Shown: positions 5,985 through 15,301, counted from the first letter of the stretch. The stretch: DNA of 32,628 nucleotides from QPJE01 sp051747745 (GCA_051747745.1 JBNJGL010000025.1:1-32628); one strand, 5' to 3'. Numbers and translations: made by a program. Notes: generated by a model not told the origin, from the letters alone.

Positions 5985-8567
5985 ATGGAATTTTACTATC
6001 ATTCTTATCAGGATGATCTTTTCGAAAAAATATCCAGTCAACCTGGAACAGTTTTTTTATTCAATAATTACAGCAGCCTTCAGTATATGGTCAAAAAATA
6101 TTATAATCCTTCTTTTCTGGAGGAAAACAGTATTTTCATGACAATAGATGAATTCAGGGAACGGATTCTGGCAGATGACAGTGTACTGCTCAAAGAAGAA
6201 AAACTGCCTTTACTGCTGTATTCTGTATTAACAGAAGCAGAAAAAGAAGAATTAAAGATCGATAGTTATCAGGATATATATAATTTTTCCTATCAGTTTC
6301 TGCAGTTTTTTATGCTTATTCAGGAATATCAGATAGAAAAATTGGGTTTCCTGGCAGACTGGCAGCAGCAGAGGTATAATCTTCTGCAGAATATCAGGCA
6401 GCGCTTTGAGCAAAAAATGAACCGATCTAATTATAAAGATAAAATTATGCTTTACAGTAATAATATTAAAAATTTAAACTTTCTCAAAGACATAAAAAAT
6501 ATCAGTCTTGTAAATACTGCTGAATTTACACCACTTTTCAAAAAGACGTTAGATAAACTGGAAACAAACTTCAATATTGAAGTTCATCTGCAGCTTACCA
6601 GAGGTGATTTTGATGAAGAAAATTTGCAGCTCAAACAGCTGAGCTATCCGGATCTAAAAAATCCCGAACAGAAAATAAAGATCTATCAGAGTTCAGATGA
6701 TTTAAAAGAGCTGGCAGGTATACTGGACAGAACAGAAAAGAGTAAAAGCAGTACAGATCTGATTGACTGTACAGAAGGTGTTTCTCATTTTGAAAATATT
6801 TTAAAATCCAATATTGACTTTGCGGGGAGCAGCAGTATAAAAGATACAGAACTATATCATTTTTTAACCGTTCTGTATGAAGTATATTTATCTTCCTATA
6901 AAAAGGGAAATATAAAATTGAATTTAAAAACAGTTTTAGATTTTGTCAGTATAAAGATGAGTTCTAAAATTGTAAAATTAGATGAGAAAAATTATTATAA
7001 ACTTGTTGATTTATATAATGATGATTATTTTTATCTTGACAGAGAGATAGTGGAAGAAGAAATACCTGATCTGCTTCCACTCTTCAGTACTGTTGAAACA
7101 CTCAAAAATATCAGTTCACTTAAAAAAATGACGTCATATATAAGTGAAATTGTGGATTTTCCACTTGAATCTGAATTTTTAGATCTGGAAGAGAAGTTTT
7201 TCGATACTGTAATAGAGCTGAATACCGCAGAAGAAATGCAGCTGCATAAAAATTGGAATAAGTATTTTTCTGACAAAGCAGGTGGGTTTTTCCGACTTTT
7301 TCTGGACTATTTAGGATATAAATCTTTGATAATTGAAAAAGAAGAAACAGAAAATAGACTTAGCTGGCATTATCTCGGCAGTTCTCCAGCAGAGAAATGG
7401 GATAATCTAATAATTGCCGGCTGTACTCAGGATAAGATGTCGGTAAAAAATGGCGGACTTTTCTTTCTAAACGAAAAACAGCTTTCCTTAAATGGTCTGC
7501 CTACAGCAGAAGACAGGTATTTATTAAAAAAATACAGGTTTTTAAGACATATATTCAGTGCCGGAGAAGCCAGTATTTTTACCATTGATAATATAGAAAG
7601 AAATATATATCCTGCAGCTGTACTTGAGGAATTGAAACTAAAATACAATCTGGAATTTAAGCAGAACAAATTTGAGGCTGTGGATGAATCAGATCTTCTG
7701 AAAAATTTCTTTGCTTTCAAAACAGTTGAAAGTGATTCTGCACATAATAATGAGAACATAAGTGGGGAAATACCTCTAAAGAAGTCTGATTTTAAAGATC
7801 AATTTTCCATTACATATTATAAATATAACCAGCTAAAAAGATGTTTTTATAGATTTTATCTGGAGCAGATTCTGCACCTTCAGCCCGGCTTCAGCGGTGG
7901 TGATAATTCCCTTTCTTTCCGTTCACTGGGTATTCTTGTTCATGAGTCTTTTTCCGATCTTATTGAATTTTTCCTCAACAATGACAGTTTTAGTGAGGAA
8001 AAAGTAGATGATATAATATTAAAAAATATAAAAAAATTGAATCTTAAAATAGATGAAGATTTGCAACCCTTTTATAAAAATATAATGGCCAAAAAAATTG
8101 CAGAATCATTTCTCTTTTTCTGGAGTGAAATGAAAAATATAATTAAAAATACAGAGGTACTGATAGAGTGGCCTCCTCGAAGCAAAAACAGAGAAATATT
8201 TTTAAAGCTTATGGAAACAGAATTTTATCTTTCAGGAAGAATAGATCTTCTTCTTATGGGAGAAAACAAAAACCATATTATTGATTTTAAAACCGGCAGT
8301 GGAGATAAAACTCAGCTTGACTTTTACAATTTAATGCTTGAGGAAAATTTTGCTGTCCAGGATATGCCTCAAAAAAGCAGAAAAGCAATTTACAGTGTTT
8401 TTGAAGAGAAATTTGATTATTCATATAAAAATAAAGAGCAGGAACTGTTTACAGAAATAAACGATCTGCTGGAAAAACTTTTTGAGAAAAAAGAATACAG
8501 CAGAATATTTAAGTATGACTGTGAGAGATGTCCTTATTATGATTTCTGCAGGGTGGATGATAAATAA
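5985..8567 (+). CDS. AddB-like PD-(D/E)XK exonuclease with iron-sulphur cluster motif
   Basis: Likely nuclease subunit of a helicase-nuclease that resects double-strand DNA ends for RecA-dependent repair. Length is 860 aa, against about 1160 for classical AddB. The C-terminal nuclease domain is intact: H653 (LVHESF), D754 (GRIDLLL), then D767-F-K769 (IIDFKTG). It is framed by the four cysteines that in AddB bind a 4Fe-4S cluster: C620 (KRCFYRFYL) and C846, C849, C855 near the C-terminus. The N-terminal two thirds correspond to the inactivated helicase-like region. I see no Walker A motif there, whereas many AddB proteins keep one. Start is ATG after AGAGGTG. The stop overlaps the next ATG (TAATG), so both subunits are translationally coupled. 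The AddB assignment rests on the nuclease/Fe-S architecture and the partner gene. Confidence 0.82.
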   Translation: MEFYYHSYQDDLFEKISSQPGTVFLFNNYSSLQYMVKKYYNPSFLEENSIFMTIDEFRERILADDSVLLKEEKLPLLLYSVLTEAEKEELKIDSYQDIYNFSYQFLQFFMLIQEYQIEKLGFLADWQQQRYNLLQNIRQRFEQKMNRSNYKDKIMLYSNNIKNLNFLKDIKNISLVNTAEFTPLFKKTLDKLETNFNIEVHLQLTRGDFDEENLQLKQLSYPDLKNPEQKIKIYQSSDDLKELAGILDRTEKSKSSTDLIDCTEGVSHFENILKSNIDFAGSSSIKDTELYHFLTVLYEVYLSSYKKGNIKLNLKTVLDFVSIKMSSKIVKLDEKNYYKLVDLYNDDYFYLDREIVEEEIPDLLPLFSTVETLKNISSLKKMTSYISEIVDFPLESEFLDLEEKFFDTVIELNTAEEMQLHKNWNKYFSDKAGGFFRLFLDYLGYKSLIIEKEETENRLSWHYLGSSPAEKWDNLIIAGCTQDKMSVKNGGLFFLNEKQLSLNGLPTAEDRYLLKKYRFLRHIFSAGEASIFTIDNIERNIYPAAVLEELKLKYNLEFKQNKFEAVDESDLLKNFFAFKTVESDSAHNNENISGEIPLKKSDFKDQFSITYYKYNQLKRCFYRFYLEQILHLQPGFSGGDNSLSFRSLGILVHESFSDLIEFFLNNDSFSEEKVDDIILKNIKKLNLKIDEDLQPFYKNIMAKKIAESFLFFWSEMKNIIKNTEVLIEWPPRSKNREIFLKLMETEFYLSGRIDLLLMGENKNHIIDFKTGSGDKTQLDFYNLMLEENFAVQDMPQKSRKAIYSVFEEKFDYSYKNKEQELFTEINDLLEKLFEKKEYSRIFKYDCERCPYYDFCRVDDK

Positions 8568-11500
8568 TGAAAAAAATTATAAAAGCAAGTGCAGGTACAG
8601 GAAAAACATACAGGCTTTCTCTGGAATATCTGGCATCACTGATAAAAGGTGTTGATTTTAAAGAGATTATAGTTCTTACCTTTACCAAAAAAGCTACAGC
8701 AGAGATAAGAGAGCGAATCTTTCTTCATTTAGAGACACTTATAGATAACAGCAGAGATGATTATAAAATAATTGATAATCTAAAAAATATTTATCCAGAT
8801 ATAGAAATAAGAAAAAATAGATTGGAAAAAATACATAAAAAAATGCTTTTAGAGCCGGAAAAAGTTCATATTTATACAATTGACAGCTTCAGCAATCGGA
8901 TATTTTCTCAGTCCATTGCTCCATACCTGGGAATTTATAATTATGAAATAATAGATGAAAATGAGAATGAAGTTTTTATAGATAATATATTGAGGAAAAT
9001 ATTAAATAACGAAAAATACTACAGCAGTCTGGAAGAGTTTCTTTATCAGAATGCCGGAAGAAACCTTGAAAACTATACAGATTTGATAAAATTAATAGTT
9101 GATAATTACTGGAAATTTATTCTGGTTGATAATAAGAAAAGAAAAAAGCTTCCTGTAGAAAATATTACCGATTTATTTGATAAAACAGTAGAAATAATGA
9201 GAGAAGTGGCCGAATTAAAAGGGGAAGAACTGGAAAATAAATATTTTATTTCTGGCAGCAGGCAGCTTTTGAACAGTTATTTAAAGTGTCAGAAGGAAGA
9301 AAAAAAACTATCACTTCTTTTAAAAAACAAAGACATGTTATTTGATAAAAGCTGGTGGAATGGCAGTCAGCTGCGGGGTAAGAAAAAAGCCCCTTTTAAA
9401 AGAGAATTGAACGATAAATACAGAGAATTTAGAGAAAATCTGGCTGCTCATATTTTTAATGATGAAGTAATAGGTTTTGAAGAAGAACTCTTTTCAGCGG
9501 CAGAGCAGATTTTAGACCTCTATGATGCCGAGAAATTAAAAAATCCCCGGTTTACACATGCAGATATAAGCAGTTATACATACAAATATCTTTTTGATCC
9601 TGCACTGAAGCTGATAGATTCTGACGGTATAAGTGAGTATTTTATAGATCTTCTGGACAGTGATTATAAGGCATTATTTATTGATGAGTTTCAGGATACG
9701 AGTATTCTGCAGTGGAAAATACTCAAACCTTTAATTGACAGGGCCGAGTATTTTATAGCAGTTGGTGATGAAAAACAGTCTATATACGGCTGGCGCGGTG
9801 GAGAGAAAAAACTTTTTGCCGATCTGGAAAATATTATTGATGGAGATGTAGAAACACTTGCTGACTGCTACAGGAGTGACAAAAATATAATTGAACTGGT
9901 TAACAGATTTTTTTCCAGCATAGATGTCGAAAACTGGGAATATTCTGGTGTAAATTCTGCAGCAGATTCTTATGGTCACAGCAGTATGATAGTAGGTGGA
10001 AAGGCAGCAGAATTTGATACATCAACCAGAACATTTGAAGGTCTTGCCGAAGATAAACAAAAAGAAGTAGAAAAAATGAACAGTGCTGTTATCTCTAATC
10101 TGGCAGAGGAGATTGCCGAAAAAATATCTAATGATTATAATAATTATGGAGAAATAACGGTTCTGGCCAGAACGGGAAAAGAACTGGCTGAGATTGCAGT
10201 AGAACTGGAAAAATTTGATATTCCCTATATCCTGGAAAATAGAAGCAGTATACTTGAGAATCCTGTTATCAAATCAATCTACAGCTTTTTGAAGTTCTCT
10301 TTTTCAAAAGACATATTTGAATTCCTAAAATATATTAGAAGTGATCTGGCCGGATTAAAACAGCAGGAGATGCGGATTATTTTTGACAATCTGGATCAGA
10401 TTCGTACTTTATTTTATCAGAATAAAGATGGAAAAGAACTGAGCATAGAAAATGAAAAAATAAAATCATTATTTACAGAAATAAAAAATATAATTAACAG
10501 TGATTATAATCAGATTCTTTTTTACCTTTATCAGCAGTTGAAGTCAAATTATAAGCTTATTGATAATCCTGTAACCTTAAAAAATATCTATTCTTTTTAT
10601 GATATTTTAAATTCTTTCAGCTCCCGCAGGGATCTGCTTAACTATTTAGAAAATAATAAAGACAATGAAGAACTTAAACAGGAAAAGGTAAAAAGCAGCA
10701 GTGCAGTTAATCTAATGACAATACATAAAGCAAAAGGGCTCTCCATGCCTGTTGAATTCTTTTACTGGAAGCCGGGGAAAAGGGGAAAAAGTCAGAAATC
10801 TAAGCTTGAGTTTTTTATAGATTTTGATGCCCATTTTTCCGGAGTTGATAGATATCTGTTTACAAAAGGTGATTATCTAAAAATACTTGACTGGCTGGAT
10901 TTTGATTTTAAATCAAAACAGGAAAAGAAAGAGCTTATGGAGGAAATAAATAATGTATATGTTGCTCTAACGAGGGCAGAAAAAGATCTTAATATATACA
11001 TAGAAACTCCCAGAAAATTAATACCCTATGAAGATTTAATGTGGAAGGGGAGCAGCTATGATTTTTACGAAAAAGCAATTATTAATTCTGCTCAAACTGA
11101 AAAACTGGTGGATTTAATTACGTATTCATCATCTGGAGAGAAAGAAGAATCAGAAAAGGATTCGACAGATAAAAAAATTATTCTGCCAGATATGAGCGGA
11201 TATTTTCTGGAAAATAAAGAATCACCTAAAACTTTCAGCAGCAGTTTTAAAGATAAAGACAGACTGGAACTTGCTAAAAACAGGATCAGAGGTCTGGCAG
11301 TTCATTTTTACCTGGAAAATATTTATTATGGAGAAAGTGAAGAAAAAAAAGAAGCAAAAAATCTTTTGACAGCAAAATTTGTCAATATAGTTGGCCAATC
11401 TGCAATAAATAAAATCACTTCTGAGGCAGATAAATTCATTAAAGAAAATCCTGAACTTTTTTCGAAAAAATGGACCGTTTACACAGAATATTTGCTGAAA

Positions 11501-11683
11501 AATGGTGATAAAAGCTTCCGTATAGACCGCCTGCTGGTTGATAAAAAAAATCAGCATATAAGAATAATTGATTTCAAAAGCGGATATTACCGCAAAAAGG
11601 ATCAGCTTATAAAATATAAATCATTAATAAAGGAATTGGTGGGTGTGGAGTGGAAAATAGATGCAGAGTTTGTTGATATTTAA
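8567..11683 (+). CDS. AddA-like UvrD/Rep-family helicase with C-terminal nuclease domain
   Basis: Superfamily 1A helicase, 1038 aa, the motor subunit of the AddAB-like complex. The helicase motifs are: Walker A (GTGKT, 10-14); motif Ia around FTKKATAEIRERI; motif II DEFQD (373-377); motif III GDEKQSIYGWRGG just after; motif IV/V TIHKAKGL (718-725); motif VI YVALTRAEK (798-806). The last 150 residues form a second PD-(D/E)XK nuclease: HFYLENI, D987 in RIDRLLV and D1002-F-K1004 in IIDFKSG, the RecB/AddA catalytic pattern. It is shorter than classical AddA (~1200 aa). Coupling to the upstream AddB-like gene by TAATG, plus the terminator after it, makes this a two-gene operon. Together they probably process DNA ends in a Chi-regulated way, by analogy with AddAB; the recognition sequence is unknown. 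Confidence 0.85.
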   Translation: MKKIIKASAGTGKTYRLSLEYLASLIKGVDFKEIIVLTFTKKATAEIRERIFLHLETLIDNSRDDYKIIDNLKNIYPDIEIRKNRLEKIHKKMLLEPEKVHIYTIDSFSNRIFSQSIAPYLGIYNYEIIDENENEVFIDNILRKILNNEKYYSSLEEFLYQNAGRNLENYTDLIKLIVDNYWKFILVDNKKRKKLPVENITDLFDKTVEIMREVAELKGEELENKYFISGSRQLLNSYLKCQKEEKKLSLLLKNKDMLFDKSWWNGSQLRGKKKAPFKRELNDKYREFRENLAAHIFNDEVIGFEEELFSAAEQILDLYDAEKLKNPRFTHADISSYTYKYLFDPALKLIDSDGISEYFIDLLDSDYKALFIDEFQDTSILQWKILKPLIDRAEYFIAVGDEKQSIYGWRGGEKKLFADLENIIDGDVETLADCYRSDKNIIELVNRFFSSIDVENWEYSGVNSAADSYGHSSMIVGGKAAEFDTSTRTFEGLAEDKQKEVEKMNSAVISNLAEEIAEKISNDYNNYGEITVLARTGKELAEIAVELEKFDIPYILENRSSILENPVIKSIYSFLKFSFSKDIFEFLKYIRSDLAGLKQQEMRIIFDNLDQIRTLFYQNKDGKELSIENEKIKSLFTEIKNIINSDYNQILFYLYQQLKSNYKLIDNPVTLKNIYSFYDILNSFSSRRDLLNYLENNKDNEELKQEKVKSSSAVNLMTIHKAKGLSMPVEFFYWKPGKRGKSQKSKLEFFIDFDAHFSGVDRYLFTKGDYLKILDWLDFDFKSKQEKKELMEEINNVYVALTRAEKDLNIYIETPRKLIPYEDLMWKGSSYDFYEKAIINSAQTEKLVDLITYSSSGEKEESEKDSTDKKIILPDMSGYFLENKESPKTFSSSFKDKDRLELAKNRIRGLAVHFYLENIYYGESEEKKEAKNLLTAKFVNIVGQSAINKITSEADKFIKENPELFSKKWTVYTEYLLKNGDKSFRIDRLLVDKKNQHIRIIDFKSGYYRKKDQLIKYKSLIKELVGVEWKIDAEFVDI

Positions 11684-11724
11684 TTTATAAAAATAGCTTT
11701 AACGCTCATCCCTAACCTCTGCTG

Positions 11725-11750
11725 ATCTGCTGCTGGTGCAGATTATTTTT
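11725..11750 (+). terminator. Terminator of the addBA-like operon
   Basis: ATCTGC (11725-11730) and GCAGAT (11738-11743), with a 7-nt loop, are followed by TATTTTT. It lies about 40 bp after the helicase stop. Confidence 0.65.
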
Positions 11751-11781
11751 ACAACTTTTTGTGGGCACATCAAATTATAAC
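11751..11781 (+). repeat. Dispersed intergenic repeat, copy C
   Basis: ACTTTTTGTGGGCACATCAA followed by ATTATAAC. It matches the distal half of copies A and B and the reverse complement of copy E (15302-15335). It lies between the helicase terminator and tag, where its ATTATAAC end could also serve as a -10 element for tag. Confidence 0.55.
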
Positions 11782-11814
11782 ATTTTAAAGATATATTTGA
11801 AGGAGAGATTATAT

Positions 11815-12399
11815 ATGACAGAGAAAATTCGCTGTGGCTGGTCTGGAGATGACCCAATGTATAGAGAATATCACGATAAGGAATGGGGAGTCCCTGTTTA
11901 TGAAGACAGAAAACTTTTTGAATTTCTGCTTCTTGAGTCAGCACAGGCTGGATTGAGCTGGATAACTATTTTAAAAAGAAGGGGAAATTATCGAGAAGCA
12001 TTTGATAATTTTGATCCACATAAAATAGCAGAATATGATGAAGAAAAAATAGAAATCCTTAAGAAGAATTCCGGAATTATAAGAAATAAACTTAAAATTG
12101 AGTCAGCAGTAAATAATGCGCGGAGATTTTTGGAAATACAGGCTGACCACGGAAGTTTCAGCAGTTATATATGGAATTTTACAGGTGGCAGACAGATAAC
12201 AAACAATTACCACACTCTAGAAGAAGTTCCAGCTCACACAGAACTTTCAGAAAAAATAAGCGCAGATATGAAAGAAAAAGGCTTCAAATTTATAGGTCCA
12301 ACAATAATCTATGCATATATGCAGGCTGTCGGTATTGTAAATGATCATCTGGTACACTGTTTTAGACATCAGGAAATATATGATAGGGGAGGATATTAA
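11815..12399 (+). CDS. tag: DNA-3-methyladenine glycosylase I
   Basis: Base-excision repair enzyme that removes 3-methyladenine from alkylated DNA. Length is 194 aa. All diagnostic residues of the TAG family are present at a constant +3 offset from the E. coli enzyme. The zinc ligands are C7, H20, H178 and C182 (E. coli C4, H17, H175, C179), and the catalytic-pocket glutamate is E41 (E. coli E38), within LLESAQAGLSW. The start ATG 11815 follows AAGGAGAG. An in-frame upstream ATG region would add residues not found in the family and is rejected. The pyrophosphatase gene follows one base after the stop, so they are cotranscribed. Confidence 0.95.
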   Translation: MTEKIRCGWSGDDPMYREYHDKEWGVPVYEDRKLFEFLLLESAQAGLSWITILKRRGNYREAFDNFDPHKIAEYDEEKIEILKKNSGIIRNKLKIESAVNNARRFLEIQADHGSFSSYIWNFTGGRQITNNYHTLEEVPAHTELSEKISADMKEKGFKFIGPTIIYAYMQAVGIVNDHLVHCFRHQEIYDRGGY

Positions 12400-12400
12400 A

Positions 12401-12901
12401 ATGGATAATCATTTGATGGATGTTTTTGTTGAAATACCAAAAGGAAGCAACAACAAATATGAATATGACAAAGAAAATGCTGTTTTTCGCCTGGACAGAG
12501 TTCTCTACTCTCCGGTATATTATCCGGCAGACTATGGTTATTTAAATGATACACTTGCAGATGATGGAGATCCTCTTGATGCAATGGTGCTGACATCATT
12601 TCCTACTTTTCCCGGCTGTATAATTAGAGCAAGGATAATTGGTATGTTTATTATGAAAGATGAAAAAGGCAGAGATGAAAAAATACTGGGTGTACCATTA
12701 AGAGACCCAAGATTTGATAATATCCGCAGTATTGATGATCTGGAAGGTCATGTTTTGAAAGAGTTTGAGCATTTCTTTTCTGTTTATAAAAATTTAGAAG
12801 AAAAAGAAGTTGAGATTCTTGGATGGGCTTCAACAGATGAAGCATTGAATGTGATAGAACAGGCAGAAAAAAATTATAAAAAAACACAGGAGAATGATTA
12901 A
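12401..12901 (+). CDS. ppa: Inorganic pyrophosphatase (family I, soluble)
   Basis: Hydrolyses pyrophosphate to phosphate, pulling biosynthetic reactions forward; cytoplasmic. The protein has 166 aa. The family I signature is complete: EIPKGSNNKYEYDK near the N-terminus, YPADYGYLNDTLADDGDPLDAMVL with the metal-binding aspartates of D-G-D-P-L-D, and a downstream basic/acidic site in LGVPLRDPRFDNI. The start ATG 12401 is one base after the tag stop and is served by AGGGGAGG inside the end of tag. A longer in-frame start at 12341 would lie deep in tag and is rejected. The next gene starts one base after its stop. The coupling of tag, ppa and the PH-like gene is tight, but no functional link is evident. 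Confidence 0.94.
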   Translation: MDNHLMDVFVEIPKGSNNKYEYDKENAVFRLDRVLYSPVYYPADYGYLNDTLADDGDPLDAMVLTSFPTFPGCIIRARIIGMFIMKDEKGRDEKILGVPLRDPRFDNIRSIDDLEGHVLKEFEHFFSVYKNLEEKEVEILGWASTDEALNVIEQAEKNYKKTQEND

Positions 12902-12902
12902 T

Positions 12903-13280
12903 ATGGGTATTTTAAGTGGACTACTTGGAAATGCATCAGAAATAGATACAGAAAAAGTAGAAGATAATCTGGAAAAGATTTTAATAGATGAAGAAAAATT
13001 GATCAAAGCCTTTAAAGTTTTGAGGGATTTGATGGTTTTTACAGATCTAAGATTAATACTGGTTGACAAACAGGGCATGACAGGAAAAAAGATAGAATAT
13101 CATTCTGTTCCCTATGACAGCATCAGGCATTTTAGTGTTGAATCTACCGGTCACTTTGATATGGAAGCAGAGCTGAAAATATGGACTGCAGCAGCCGAAC
13201 CGATAAAGCGCAATTTCAAAAAAGGTGAGCATATCTTTTCTGTTCAGAGAACCCTGGCCGAAATGAAGCTGAAAGGTTAA
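12903..13280 (+). CDS. Small bacterial PH-domain protein (YokE/bPH type)
   Basis: A 125-aa protein matching the bacterial pleckstrin-homology group. A short N-terminal helix (GILSGLLGNASEID) precedes a single beta-rich domain. That domain includes FTDLRLILVDKQGMTGKKIEYHSVPYDSIRHFSVE, the characteristic sheet of bPH_1/DUF1696 proteins, and ends in a helix. Relatives form ring-like oligomers; their function is mostly unknown. ATG 12903 has AGGAG ten bases upstream. The in-frame ATG at 12894 is too close to that site. No signal peptide or membrane segment is present. It is third in the tag-ppa operon. The fold call is fairly good; I assign no function. Confidence 0.75.
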   Translation: MGILSGLLGNASEIDTEKVEDNLEKILIDEEKLIKAFKVLRDLMVFTDLRLILVDKQGMTGKKIEYHSVPYDSIRHFSVESTGHFDMEAELKIWTAAAEPIKRNFKKGEHIFSVQRTLAEMKLKG

Positions 13281-13391
13281 AACATTAAAGCTGAATATAG
13301 TTTTGGACTGCAGTAAAAACTGCTTTAAAATTAAATATTGATTATACAGTTAACAATCAATTAACAATTAAAATATTGAAAGGAAGTTTTG

Positions 13392-14249
13392 ATGAAAAAA
13401 CTCAAAAATATACAGAAAAACATATATTTTATAGAGGCTGAAGAAAAAACTGATAGACCCCTGCTTGCACTTATAGAGGGTGAACAAAAATCTCTGATGA
13501 TAGATACAGGTAATTCTAAGAATCATTTAAATTATTTTCTTGAACTGCTGCAAAAAAATGAGATAACTAATCCTGATTATGCAGTATTAACTCACTGGCA
13601 CTGGGATCACAGTTTTGCTGTATCTGCTGCCGATTTTCCGGTAATATCATCTGAGCTCACTTATGAAGAGCTGAAAAGACAGCAGGAATTTGAGTGGGAT
13701 CAAAAATCACTGTTCAGCAGGGTAGAGCAGGGAGTAGAAGCACTTTTTTGTGCAGAAAAAATAGCTGAAGAATATGGAGATACAGAGGACGTAAATATAG
13801 AACTGCCTGATATAACATTTTCTGATAAAATAACACTGTATCTGGGTGATTTAACTGCAGAAATAATTAATCTCGGCAGTGAACATTCTCTGGATTCCAG
13901 TATCATCTGGGTAAAAGAAGCTGAAGTAATGTTTCTGGGGGATATTATGGCACCAGATCTCTACAGAGGACCCTGGAATTATCATTTAAATGAATTAAAA
14001 GCTCTCTACAAAAAAATAAAATCATTTCCAGCGGAAATTTATGTAGAATCACACCTTTCTCCCCAGAAAAGAGAGGATTTTCTGCAGAACTATGCAGAAA
14101 TAATAAGTATTGGTGAGAATTTAGATAAAAACAATTACGATCTGAACAGTTTTAAAAATAGCTATTTACGCGAAGAAGACATTGATAGGACAGAAGAAAT
14201 TATGGAGACAGCAGAAATGTTTATCAGGGGTAGAAATATAAAGCTGTGA
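13392..14249 (+). CDS. Metallo-beta-lactamase-fold hydrolase
   Basis: Cytoplasmic MBL-fold metallohydrolase of 285 aa. Metal-binding motifs are all present: THWHWDH (H-x-H-x-D-H, residues ~66-72), a downstream histidine in GSEHSLDSS, the bridging aspartate in FLGDIMAP, and the last histidine in VESHLSP. This points to a dinuclear zinc or iron centre of the glyoxalase II-like type. The substrate is unknown. It lacks the extra C-terminal domain and metal spacing that would make it a confident glyoxalase II, RNase Z or RNase J. Start ATG 13392 follows AAAGGAAG; the TTG at 13389 is too close. It lies 111 bp after the PH-like gene. The AT-rich gap contains repeated TTAACAAT motifs. Confidence 0.85.
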   Translation: MKKLKNIQKNIYFIEAEEKTDRPLLALIEGEQKSLMIDTGNSKNHLNYFLELLQKNEITNPDYAVLTHWHWDHSFAVSAADFPVISSELTYEELKRQQEFEWDQKSLFSRVEQGVEALFCAEKIAEEYGDTEDVNIELPDITFSDKITLYLGDLTAEIINLGSEHSLDSSIIWVKEAEVMFLGDIMAPDLYRGPWNYHLNELKALYKKIKSFPAEIYVESHLSPQKREDFLQNYAEIISIGENLDKNNYDLNSFKNSYLREEDIDRTEEIMETAEMFIRGRNIKL

Positions 14250-14278
14250 TAAAAAAGCAGTTGATTTTAGAATAATAC

Positions 14279-14320
14279 TGTTTTAATATTTACTAATATT
14301 GTTTTAATATTTACTAAAAA
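14279..14320. repeat. 21-bp tandem direct repeat upstream of gpmA
   Basis: TGTTTTAATATTTACTAA occurs at 14279-14296 and again, without change, at 14300-14317. The period is 21 bp, or two helical turns. It lies 112 bp or more upstream of the gpmA start. This could be a two-site operator or a simple-sequence duplication. Confidence 0.5.
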
Positions 14321-14327
14321 AATAGAA

Positions 14328-14380
14328 ATTATAAACTTTGGTTCTCCCACAAAAAGGTTTTTTGTTAAATGTTTTATAGA
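14328..14380 (-). repeat. Dispersed intergenic repeat, copy D
   Basis: On the plus strand GGTTCTCCCACAAAAAGG, then TTTTTTG. This is the reverse complement of the distal half of copy B (GGTTCTCACACAAAAAGG), so it lies in the opposite orientation. It occupies the region upstream of gpmA. Confidence 0.5.
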
Positions 14381-14431
14381 AAAAATGTCTCCAAAAAGAG
14401 AAAATTATTTTTAGAAAGATGAGGTGGTATA

Positions 14432-15172
14432 ATGAAATTAGTATTATTAAGACATGGAGAAAGTGAATGGAATCTTGCCAATAAATTTACCGGCTGGACA
14501 GATGTTGATTTAAGCCAACAGGGTATAAAGGAAGCAGAAGAAGCAGGTAGACTGCTGAAAGAAGAAGGCTATAAATTTGATATTGCCTATACGTCCTATC
14601 TAAAGAGGGCAACAAAAACTTTAAATATAGTACTGGATATAATGGATTTTCACTGGATTCCTGTTATTAAATCCTGGAAATTAAATGAACGCCACTATGG
14701 AGCTTTACAGGGGTTAAATAAGGCAGAAACTGCCAAAAAAGAAGGGGAAGAACAGGTCCATATCTGGAGGCGGAGTTTTGATACACCACCACCTGTATTA
14801 GCAGAAGATGACCCCAGATATCCCGGTCATGAAGAAAAATATAAAGATCTGTCTGAAGAAGAACTGCCGGCTGCAGAAAGCCTCAAAATGACAATTGACA
14901 GAGTTTTGCCGTACTGGAAAGAAGAAATTGTTCCAAAAATAAAATCGGGGAAAAAATTAATCATTTCCGCACACGGAAACAGCCTCAGAGCACTTGTAAA
15001 ACATCTTGATGATATTTCTGATGAAGAAATCAGCAGCCTTAATATTCCAACCGGAAGACCGCTAATTTACGAATTTGATGATCAAATGAATGTCCTGGAT
15101 AAATATTATCTTGGTGATCAGGCAGAAATAGAAAAAGAGATGGAGAAAGTTAAAAATCAGGCAAAAAAATGA
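14432..15172 (+). CDS. gpmA: 2,3-bisphosphoglycerate-dependent phosphoglycerate mutase
   Basis: Glycolytic and gluconeogenic interconversion of 3- and 2-phosphoglycerate, via a phosphohistidine primed by 2,3-bisphosphoglycerate. The protein has 246 aa, the normal dPGM length. Key residues: H8 in LLRHGESEWN (phosphohistidine), the GWTDVDLSQQG loop, E87 region in LNERHYGALQGLNK (acid/base), the WRRSFDTPPP insert diagnostic of true dPGM rather than general phosphatases, and the second histidine in ISAHGNSLRAL. The start ATG follows GAGGTGG. It is monocistronic by spacing, with 182 bp upstream containing a 21-bp tandem repeat and repeat copy D. Confidence 0.95.
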   Translation: MKLVLLRHGESEWNLANKFTGWTDVDLSQQGIKEAEEAGRLLKEEGYKFDIAYTSYLKRATKTLNIVLDIMDFHWIPVIKSWKLNERHYGALQGLNKAETAKKEGEEQVHIWRRSFDTPPPVLAEDDPRYPGHEEKYKDLSEEELPAAESLKMTIDRVLPYWKEEIVPKIKSGKKLIISAHGNSLRALVKHLDDISDEEISSLNIPTGRPLIYEFDDQMNVLDKYYLGDQAEIEKEMEKVKNQAKK

Positions 15173-15301
15173 ATTTTAATCTAATTCTAATCATTATTTA
15201 ATTTTATTTTAATACTTTTCTGCTATACTTATTTTGAAGTTAAAAAAATGGAGATTTAGGTACAGATATTCAATTTCTTTAAATTCCCTTTGTTTTTTAA
15301 C

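Noticed and set aside
13281..13391. Repeated TTAACAAT motifs before the MBL hydrolase as a CRISPR-like or iteron array
   Set aside because: Only two imperfect short units, no regular spacing, no spacers and no cas or replication genes nearby.
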